Part shown: positions 57,613 through 64,000 of the stretch, in pieces
Numbering within the stretch: position 1 is the first letter of the stretch
How the letters are laid out: each line of letters starts with the position of its first letter
Assembly: GCF_001708305.1 (NCBI RefSeq)
Contig: NZ_CP016953.1
Span: 508,501-572,500 of the forward strand
Length of the DNA: 64,000 bases
Direction of reading: 5' to 3'
From: Streptococcus himalayensis
GTDB taxonomy: Bacteria > Bacillota > Bacilli > Lactobacillales > Streptococcaceae
Notes under the pieces: generated by a model
What the model was told of the DNA's origin: nothing
Database searches by the model: none
The model's input: the letters and a program-made list of their open reading frames with translations, nothing else
Made by a program: the position numbers and the translations under genes

Positions 57613-59061
57613 ATGAAACAATCTCTTCTTTTCCTAGCTATCTGTCTCACCCTGATTTCTACAAGTCAAGCAAGCCAAGTGCAGGCGATGACCATGCAAA
57701 AAGACATGTTCAACAGTCATCCATCCCTTCCTTATATTACTCCAAACCAAACATTATTTCCAAAAACTCTCTCTTCGACAATTCAAAATCCATTGCTGCC
57801 AACCATAGATAGCCATTGCTCAGATGGATATCTGACGATTTCCATTCAAGGAATTTCTACACATGTCCACCAAGTTTCCTTACAAATAGCTTTGGAGCAG
57901 GCCGAAAACCATAAATACCACTGGTATAAAGCTGAAAAACAAGCCGACGGAAGCTATATTGCTCACCTTTCTCTGAAAGACTACCACTACCAGACAGGAG
58001 ACTATACAGTGTATCTTTATAATCAGGAAACAGTGAACTCTCCTCTCACTGCCCTGGCCTACACTCAGTTTTCTGTCCAACCAGAACAGCTGCCACAGGC
58101 AGAAAAACTTCAGCCAAATTTGAAAATCGAGCAGATTGATCCCATCTCAGCGACCTACCAGCTCTCCCTTACCGAAACAGAGCAATCCAAAATCGTCCAA
58201 TCTGCACAAGCAATAGTCTGGAGTAAGGACGAAACCAATGCACACACCTATCCTCTCACCCTCACTAGCCCAGGAAAATGGAGCACGCTAGTGGATAGCA
58301 GACATCATCAACTCTTTTCAGGCCATTACCACAACCAAATCACGATTACCTATCTGGATCATAGTCAAGAAACCTATTACCTTCGAGATGTCCAGTTAGA
58401 AACGGAGCATCTCACAGCCACTCTCAAAACAACTCCTTTATCCGCTGATACATACGAATTCCTCATTAGCGATACCAAAGGAGTGGGGGAATTACAGCTC
58501 GTCAGCTATTCGGAAACCGTCGCACCAGTCTGGAGCACCGTTACTCAAAAAGACAATGGTCTATATCATGCTCTTCTTTCGACACAAGCATTTGTAGCAA
58601 ATGAATCTGTCCATAGCGAACTTTATCGGACTATTGGGGGAAATCCCTTTAAAATAGCCGAACTTTCTTTTACAATGGATAAACCAAGCAAGAAAGAAAG
58701 TCCAATCCTTCTTTCCTCTTCAGTCGATAATACCTATCCCGTAGGTCAATGCACCTGGGGTGCCAAAGAACTCGCTCCTTGGGCTGGAAATAACTGGGGA
58801 AATGCCAAAGATTGGAGTCAGACTGCTCAAGCATTCGGATTTAAGATTGGAAATCAACCAAAAATCGGAGCTATCATTTGCTGGGAAGGCGGAGACTACG
58901 GCCATGTTGCTGTCGTCACAGATGTCCAATCCCCAACCAACATTCAAGTACTCGAATCAAATTTCGACCATCACATGAACATTTCCAACTACCGTGGTTG
59001 GTTCGACCCCACTATCTGCCAAGGAAAAGTCAGCTATATTTATCCACCAGAAAAACCATGA
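57613..59061 (+). CDS. Secreted CHAP-domain protein with GBS Bsp-like repeats
   Basis: 482 residues. Signal peptide (about 1-27), then about three Bsp-like beta domains (about 55-150, 160-255, 260-350) and a C-terminal CHAP amidase/peptidase domain from 375, with Cys380 (VGQCTWGAK) and His431 ([10 protein letters not shown]). The CHAP domain is closely similar to that of PcsB in this window. It should cut peptidoglycan during growth or division. AAGGAG precedes ATG 57613. Plus strand, divergent from purD. Confidence 0.9.
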   Translation: MKQSLLFLAICLTLISTSQASQVQAMTMQKDMFNSHPSLPYITPNQTLFPKTLSSTIQNPLLPTIDSHCSDGYLTISIQGISTHVHQVSLQIALEQAENHKYHWYKAEKQADGSYIAHLSLKDYHYQTGDYTVYLYNQETVNSPLTALAYTQFSVQPEQLPQAEKLQPNLKIEQIDPISATYQLSLTETEQSKIVQSAQAIVWSKDETNAHTYPLTLTSPGKWSTLVDSRHHQLFSGHYHNQITITYLDHSQETYYLRDVQLETEHLTATLKTTPLSADTYEFLISDTKGVGELQLVSYSETVAPVWSTVTQKDNGLYHALLSTQAFVANESVHSELYRTIGGNPFKIAELSFTMDKPSKKESPILLSSSVDNTYPVGQCTWGAKELAPWAGNNWGNAKDWSQTAQAFGFKIGNQPKIGAIICWEGGDYGHVAVVTDVQSPTNIQVLESNFDHHMNISNYRGWFDPTICQGKVSYIYPPEKP

Positions 59062-59086
59062 TTTCACCTGAAATTCATGGTTTTTT
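59051..59086. terminator. Bidirectional terminator
   Basis: AAAACCATGA/TTCATGGTTTT hairpin with A/T runs on both sides, between the convergent CHAP and LPXTG genes. Confidence 0.85.
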
Positions 59087-59092
59087 CTATGA

Positions 59093-61300
59093 CTAATTAA
59101 CTTTCTTTCTTGACAGATAAGCTGCGACAAACACTGGTAAAGCTCCTAAGATTGAAATAATCGTAGGCATGGTACCTGTCTTGGGCAATTGCTTTTGATT
59201 CCTGTTTTTTGAAATAGATCCCGATGCGTCACTGATTTTCGTCTTTTCTTCCCTTACAATTCTATGCGATGACGCAGTTTCCTCGCTTGATGAAGAAGTA
59301 CTTTCTGTCACACTTGGAATACTCTCAGCAGTAGCAGAACTGGAACTTGTCGTTGTTGGTTCCTTATCTGAAGCATCACTACTTGACGATACAGTGCTGT
59401 CTGAAGACGGATTTGTAGCATTTTCAGAGGATGAATTCATATCTCCAAGCGATGACGCAGCTTCCTCACTTGATGAAGAAGTACTTTCTGTCGCACTTGA
59501 AATGCTCTCAGCAGTAGCAGAACTGGAACTTGTCAGTGTTGGTTCCTTATCTGAAGCATCACTACTTGACGATACAGTGCTGTCTGAAGACGGTTTTGTA
59601 GCATTTTCAGAGGATGACGTGCTAGATTCTGTTGATGGAGCAGTAGATGCAAATGTTTCTTGGTCGAATTTTTTAAAAATAGCTAACAAATTCTCTTTAC
59701 GACTCTCTATGCCTTCCTCTGTCTCCTCATCTCCAAACCGTAATGCGTCTAACACAGACAGATAGGGTTCTTTTTGATCAATCAAATCCACCCATGTTTG
59801 GTGGCGTTTGTCCTTCGGTAAAGCATTGATTTTATCAATTAATTGATTATAAGCAGAGACAGCTTTTGTCATCGCATCATACTTCTTCTCAGCAAGCGAT
59901 AGTAGAGATAGGGCAGCATCCCTCTTTTCCTCTATCACCTTACTATCTCCTGTATACCTAATTTCATCTAAAGCATTATAGAATTTATAAGGTAAATCCA
60001 CAGATCTCACTTTTTCCTTGCTTGCAAAAAACTCCTCACTACTTGGTCGTGATGCAGATACAGATGGTGACTTTGTTATAGGTTTAGATCCAGCAGGTCC
60101 AGTTATAAGAGAAATTGTATAACTATGTTTTTCCCCGCCTTGTTTCTCTTCAAATTGATTCGCTTGGATTAAAATATCGTTGATGACCGTCATTTGCTTC
60201 AACAAATGCTCCCATTGTTGAATCTTTTTCTGCTTGGTAGCCTCTAACTCTTCAAAAGTTTGAAATGCTTGAGATAACCCAGCAATCGTAAAGTCATCAT
60301 AAGAAGTATAACCATTTTCATTTACAAATAAATCAGAAATTTCTCCTGAAATGTTGATATTTTCTAATTTCTGAACGGCTGCGGCTATGGTCGATTTCTT
60401 ACCATTGACTTCTTTTACCGCCTGAGCAATCGCTTTTTCGTCTGCTATTTTGCCTTTAATGCGGTTTTCTAGTAAAGTTAATTTTCTCAACACATCTTCT
60501 CGATCTACAGAAGTGTATTGAATACTTCCCCAAGCAAAACGCAACATTCCATCAGCAAAATCAATAAACTGTTCCTTACGAGTTTCTTCTGGCTGTGCAT
60601 TAAAATAGGTCACTACCTCATTATATTTTTCTCTTGCTTCTTTTAAATCGTCATAACTTTTCTCCAAATTACGTAAATCATGAAAGGCTAACTGCTGATC
60701 TCGAATCATTTCGTTTTCATCACGACTAGCATAAGAATTGATTAAACTACGGAATTCATATCCTACAGAGGGCTCTATTATATTATTAACGGTAGGATAA
60801 CCGTATCGAATATCTGATTTTGGAGAGCTGTTAAATACTGATAATCTTCCTAAATCTGAAAATCCTAATTTATGCTCAATTCCTTTACTCGCATAAAACG
60901 CATTCCACTCGGTCAAGACTTTATCAATTAACTCATATTTGAATTGTACAGTAGAAAGTTTTCGCACCAATTCATCTTTTTCTTGACTGATATACGTGTC
61001 AAGACTATCCAGCTGATAAATTTCAGAAGAGAGAATTTTCTTAATCTGATCTTCACTCAAATCATTATTCTTCAACTTCAAAATCGCTGCTACGACTTCA
61101 TCACGTTTCGCTTCTACTTCTTGAATAGATGCTTGATGTTCCTGTTCCTCTGTACTGACACTGCTGTTATCCGTCTCTTCATCCGCGTACGCAACGACAG
61201 GCACATGATGAGAAAGATTCTGACCCACTGTCGCTGTACCCAATCCAATCGAAACAACCCCTACCGCCAAGGTTCGAATGCTAAATTTTGTATATTTCAT
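59093..61300 (-). CDS. LPXTG surface protein with Ser-rich repeats
   Basis: 735 residues. The signal peptide has FSIRTLAVGVVSIGLG, a variant of the YSIRK-G/S motif that directs export to the septum. A long helical region (about 40-540, many Lys/Glu/Leu) is followed by a Ser/Thr-rich stalk with two 61-residue repeats (SSSSDASDKEP in each), then LPKTG at 705 with hydrophobic stretch and SRKKVN tail. It is wall-anchored by sortase A. Its promoter holds a ten-G tract (61417-61426). Function likely in adhesion or surface variation. Confidence 0.85.
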   Translation of the reverse strand: MKYTKFSIRTLAVGVVSIGLGTATVGQNLSHHVPVVAYADEETDNSSVSTEEQEHQASIQEVEAKRDEVVAAILKLKNNDLSEDQIKKILSSEIYQLDSLDTYISQEKDELVRKLSTVQFKYELIDKVLTEWNAFYASKGIEHKLGFSDLGRLSVFNSSPKSDIRYGYPTVNNIIEPSVGYEFRSLINSYASRDENEMIRDQQLAFHDLRNLEKSYDDLKEAREKYNEVVTYFNAQPEETRKEQFIDFADGMLRFAWGSIQYTSVDREDVLRKLTLLENRIKGKIADEKAIAQAVKEVNGKKSTIAAAVQKLENINISGEISDLFVNENGYTSYDDFTIAGLSQAFQTFEELEATKQKKIQQWEHLLKQMTVINDILIQANQFEEKQGGEKHSYTISLITGPAGSKPITKSPSVSASRPSSEEFFASKEKVRSVDLPYKFYNALDEIRYTGDSKVIEEKRDAALSLLSLAEKKYDAMTKAVSAYNQLIDKINALPKDKRHQTWVDLIDQKEPYLSVLDALRFGDEETEEGIESRKENLLAIFKKFDQETFASTAPSTESSTSSSENATKPSSDSTVSSSSDASDKEPTLTSSSSATAESISSATESTSSSSEEAASSLGDMNSSSENATNPSSDSTVSSSSDASDKEPTTTSSSSATAESIPSVTESTSSSSEETASSHRIVREEKTKISDASGSISKNRNQKQLPKTGTMPTIISILGALPVFVAAYLSRKKVN
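59267..59632. repeat. 183-bp tandem repeats in the LPXTG gene
   Basis: Two in-frame copies of about 183 bp (61 codons), starting at 59267 and 59450 with CGATGACGCAG; the second is slightly shorter. They encode the Ser-rich stalk. Such repeats change number by recombination. Confidence 0.85.
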
Positions 61301-61410
61301 ACTTATTCTCCTTAGACTTTTAAACCCATCAAATCCTGTTTTATCACTTGATTCTAATGCAAAAACAATTCAGATATGACTGTTTATTAATTATTATTAT
61401 TTTCTTTTTT

Positions 61411-61441
61411 ATTTTACCCCCCCCCCACTATATTTTGTCAA
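61411..61441 (-). promoter_or_regulatory. Promoter of the LPXTG gene with ten-G spacer tract
   Basis: Minus strand TTGACA (61436-61441, perfect), a 19-base spacer of which the last ten are G (61417-61426), and TAAAAT (61411-61416). The tract sits directly against the -10. Changes in G number by slipped-strand pairing would change the spacing around the 17-base optimum. The start codon is 110 bases downstream. Confidence 0.8.
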
Positions 61442-61458
61442 GAGTTTTTTGAGAATAC

Positions 61459-61488
61459 ACAAAAAAGAGAGGAACCCCTCTCTTTTCA
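61459..61488 (-). terminator. Terminator after pcsB
   Basis: AAGAGAGG, loop, CCTCTCTT with T-run on the minus strand, four bases after the pcsB stop. Confidence 0.9.
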
Positions 61489-61491
61489 TTC

Positions 61492-62733
61492 TTAATTCGG
61501 ATAGATGTAAGTCACAACACCTTGAGCAATCGTTGGATCAAACCAACCACGATAATTACCAATACTCATATTACCATTGTAGTTCGATTCAGAAACTTGA
61601 ATACGATTCGTAGATTCAACAGCTGTTACCACGGCTACATGTCCATAGCCACCATCATTCCAAGAAGCAATCGCTCCTACTTGTGGTACAGAACCTGTTC
61701 GGAAACCTGCTGCTGCTGCACTAGCTGCCCACTGACCGCCATTTCCCCAGTAATCTCCTGCCCAAGGAGCAAGAGTTTTAGCTCCCCATGTACATTGGCC
61801 GACTGGATAAGTCACAGCAGATGAATTGTACGTTGGACGAGACACTGCTGGAGCCGGTGCTGCTTCCTGTACGGCTGGTTGAGATACTACAGGAGCCGGT
61901 GCTGCTTCTTGTGCTACAGAAGGAGCTGCTGGAGTTTGTTGAGCCGCTTGTACTTGAGCTGCTAAATTTGTATTAGCAGAGGCTGCCATTTCTTGTGCTT
62001 TTCTCTCTTGTTCAGCCTTGTAAGCTGCCTCTCTCGCTGCTGCTTCTGCTGCTGCTTTTTCTGCTGCTGCTTTTTGTTCAAGAAGAGCACTCTTTTCACC
62101 TTCTGCTGTCGCTTTTTCAGCAGCTAAATTTAATTGAGCAACTTTCAATTCAGCTTCTTTTGTTTCTAATGCCTTTGCATCATCTGCCAATGTTTGTTGG
62201 TTGGCAATAACAGTGTTAATCGCTTCATTGTTTTCCACTTGTTTTTCAGCAATTGCTTCTTTGTCTTGCTTTTGCTGTTCCAACATTTTATTATTAGCTG
62301 AAACAATTTCACTCATAGCAGATACACGGGAAACAGCTTCGGTAATCGATTTTGAATTGATAATCGTATTGATATAGTTCGTTGCTGTTCCGCTTGTTTG
62401 AGCACTACGTGCTTGATTGGCAAGCGATTCATTACGAGCAACGATATTTTTAGAGAGAGTTTCAATTTCTGCTGACAATTTTTCTGACTCAGCCTGTAAT
62501 TTTTCATTCTCAGCTTGCAATTTCTCTTGCTGTGCCTGAATACTTGAAACTTGACCTTGAATTTGATCAACCTGAGCTTGAGCAGATTGTTGTTGTGCTG
62601 CTATACTATTGATTTTGTTATTTTGAGCTGCAATCTTATCATCCGTAGAATCAGCAATTACAGTCGTTAAACTAGCACCTTGCGATAATATGATTGTACT
62701 TAATAAAATCGAAGTAACAAATTTTTTCTTCAT
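61492..62733 (-). CDS. pcsB: Peptidoglycan hydrolase PcsB
   Basis: 413 residues. Signal peptide (about 1-27), a long coiled-coil (about 30-240) rich in Gln/Ala/Glu, an Ala/Pro-rich linker and a CHAP domain with Cys314 and His365. This is the layout of PcsB, the FtsEX-activated hydrolase that splits daughter cells. It follows mreC-mreD, the normal streptococcal order, and has a WalR-type box upstream, which matches the known WalRK control in pneumococcus. Confidence 0.96.
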   Translation of the reverse strand: MKKKFVTSILLSTIILSQGASLTTVIADSTDDKIAAQNNKINSIAAQQQSAQAQVDQIQGQVSSIQAQQEKLQAENEKLQAESEKLSAEIETLSKNIVARNESLANQARSAQTSGTATNYINTIINSKSITEAVSRVSAMSEIVSANNKMLEQQKQDKEAIAEKQVENNEAINTVIANQQTLADDAKALETKEAELKVAQLNLAAEKATAEGEKSALLEQKAAAEKAAAEAAAREAAYKAEQERKAQEMAASANTNLAAQVQAAQQTPAAPSVAQEAAPAPVVSQPAVQEAAPAPAVSRPTYNSSAVTYPVGQCTWGAKTLAPWAGDYWGNGGQWAASAAAAGFRTGSVPQVGAIASWNDGGYGHVAVVTAVESTNRIQVSESNYNGNMSIGNYRGWFDPTIAQGVVTYIYPN

Positions 62734-62767
62734 AAAATTATAAACCCTTTCTTATAAGACAATCCTA

Positions 62768-62811
62768 ATTATACCAAAAAAAGAGCGAAGATATATTACG
62801 CCCTTGTTACA
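62768..62811 (-). promoter_or_regulatory. pcsB promoter with WalR (VicR) box
   Basis: Minus strand TGTAAC, five bases, CGTAAT (62795-62811) matches the WalR direct repeat TGTAAY-N5-TGTAAY with one difference. TATAAT follows at 62768-62773, with no good -35, as expected for an activated promoter. Confidence 0.75.
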
Positions 62812-62828
62812 TTTCAGTATCCTTCATA

Positions 62829-63326
62829 TCATAAATATATTTTCTCCATAAGCGGTTGTAAAATCAGCATCAATCCCAAATTAAACACAAGCGTCGGAGC
62901 TAGCATATACACTATAAAATGGCTCAGCACGCCCATTGAAATACCAAGAAAACTCGCCATTGCAAATGTAAAACTGTCAAAAAAAACAATCAACAGCAAA
63001 ACCGATAAACACCGAGTCCAACGATTACGCATCAAAATATCACTAAAATGATTGATAAAAATCCCCATGCTCGGCAAAATAAAAGTAACCATCCCAATCA
63101 AATGGAAATAATAAGCATCGTACAAAATCCCAATGAGAAATAACAAACCAATCGTCAATAAATCTGGCAAGTTAATCGATAAAAATAGAAGGCTAATCAA
63201 CAATACATGGGCGACAGGATAAATCATAGGGAAAAAAGATTGTACAAGATTAGAAATATGAGTATCCATTAACATAAGTAGCAATAAGATTAAAAACGGC
63301 TTGCATAAATACCTTACTATTTTCAT
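62829..63326 (-). CDS. mreD: Rod shape-determining protein MreD
   Basis: 165 residues with five or six transmembrane segments, of the MreD family. In ovococci MreC and MreD steer peripheral peptidoglycan synthesis. One base after mreC; AGGG precedes ATG 63326. Confidence 0.92.
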   Translation of the reverse strand: MKIVRYLCKPFLILLLLMLMDTHISNLVQSFFPMIYPVAHVLLISLLFLSINLPDLLTIGLLFLIGILYDAYYFHLIGMVTFILPSMGIFINHFSDILMRNRWTRCLSVLLLIVFFDSFTFAMASFLGISMGVLSHFIVYMLAPTLVFNLGLMLILQPLMEKIYL

Positions 63327-63327
63327 A

Positions 63328-64000
63328 CTATTTCCCTACAACTGTCACTACTCGCAAATCAGATAAATCCGCACTTGGTTTCACTAAAATTTCTTTCGTT
63401 AGATAATCAGGCAACTCAATGATTGCTACAACAGTTCCAACCGAAATATCCGATACACTTTTTTCGCTCAAACCGCTGGTCGCCACCTTATCTCCTTCTT
63501 TCAAACCCTCATAAGAATTCAATTGACCTACAACAAAAGCTTGTTTTTCTGCATTATAACCCTGCAAAATTCCATAGACCATCCCCTTGTCCGTCTTGAT
63601 TTGAACAGAAATATTCTCAGAATTCTTCTCATTCGTCAATAAATGAACCAAACTAGAATGAGGCTGAACATCAACCAAATTTCCTATCAGGCCACCCTTT
63701 GCTACCACCAACATTCCTTTTTCCAAACCATTTTTCGATCCAGCATTGATTGATAATTCCTCCAACCAAGAAGAAGGATGTCGAAAAATAACATCCGCAG
63801 AAAGCGAAACACCACCTTTTAAAGACGATTTCATATCCAATAATGCACGCAGTTGGTCATTTTCTTCTTCTAAATGATGCAGTTTAGCTTGATTGGTATC
63901 CACTTCATACAAAGATTGCTTTAAATCTCTATTTTCTTGATAAGTTGATACCAAGTGCATCGTATCCTCTTTTACCATTTCCAATATTTGAAAAGGTTTC
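63328..64000 (-). CDS. mreC: Cell shape-determining protein MreC, N-terminus cut by window edge
   Basis: The visible 223 codons read KPFQILEMVKEDTM onward without a stop to the window end, so the true start lies beyond 64000. A coiled coil (DLKQSLYEVDTNQAKLHHLEEEND region) is followed by the two beta domains of MreC (GSKNGLEKGMLVVAKGGLIG, EGDKVATSGL). It works in the envelope with MreD; the genes are adjacent on the minus strand. Confidence 0.93.
   Translation of the reverse strand, partial: KPFQILEMVKEDTMHLVSTYQENRDLKQSLYEVDTNQAKLHHLEEENDQLRALLDMKSSLKGGVSLSADVIFRHPSSWLEELSINAGSKNGLEKGMLVVAKGGLIGNLVDVQPHSSLVHLLTNEKNSENISVQIKTDKGMVYGILQGYNAEKQAFVVGQLNSYEGLKEGDKVATSGLSEKSVSDISVGTVVAIIELPDYLTKEILVKPSADLSDLRVVTVVGK

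Noticed and set aside
59394..59765. 123-codon plus-strand ORF rich in Ser/Glu/Leu
   Set aside because: Antisense image of the Ser-rich repeat region of the LPXTG gene.
61995..62210. Leu-rich ORF opposite pcsB
   Set aside because: Antisense of the Ala/Gln/Glu-rich coiled coil; no ribosome binding site.

Overview
The window is chromosomal DNA of a Streptococcus. The evidence is the gene order mreC-mreD-pcsB, the block prs - aromatic/aspartate aminotransferase - recO - plsX - acpP - purC-L-F-M-N-H, the LPXTG proteins with FSIRT/YSIRK-like signal peptides, an Rgg/SHP pair, AdhE, and strong AGGAGG ribosome binding sites in AT-rich DNA. Nearly all core genes lie on the minus strand. The species cannot be fixed from the sequence alone; the layout resembles the origin-proximal region of S. 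suis and of the mitis/sanguinis streptococci.

Left part (1-13300) is accessory. It starts with the first codons of an MsmK-type sugar ABC ATPase, then a lipoprotein, a MarR/DUF1304 pair, an LPXTG protein, an XRE regulator and a HAD hydrolase. An AT-rich islet (about 5000-7650) holds one broken and two intact exported proteins of unknown function between two decayed transposases (IS5-type and IS630-type). Next come a MATE pump, threonine synthase, a second XRE regulator and a DUF4230 protein whose terminator has been split off by an intact ISL3-family element (11856-13270, 8-bp target duplication).

Sialic acid region (13307-23447): nanK, nanA, a YesL-like protein, nanQ, an ABC importer (two permeases, binding protein, MsmK-like ATPase), nanE and an acetyl esterase form a complete import and catabolism unit, with a cre-like site upstream. 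It is followed by adhE, with an elaborate palindromic promoter region, then an OatA-type O-acetyltransferase operon (tyrosine phosphatase, MORN protein, acyltransferase), and a class B sortase next to a small secreted protein ending in a bare LPKTS motif.

Right part (30957-64000) contains the purine genes in two blocks (purC-L-F-M-N-H and purD-E-K-[orf]-[KAP NTPase]-purB), separated by acpP/plsX/recO/aminotransferase, a RiPP cluster, nudix, prs and a GH3 hexosaminidase. The RiPP cluster (43599-47623) is a quorum-sensing controlled radical-SAM peptide system: a 23-residue SHP pheromone, an Rgg regulator, a 34-residue precursor ending CGPSHSCGGGR, a radical SAM/SPASM enzyme and an ABC exporter. 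It looks like the streptosactin (GGG) class and is bracketed by 45-bp direct repeats that carry a terminator. The window ends with a CHAP protein, an LPXTG protein whose promoter spacer contains a run of ten G (a strong candidate phase-variable switch), and pcsB, mreD and mreC with a WalR-type box before pcsB.
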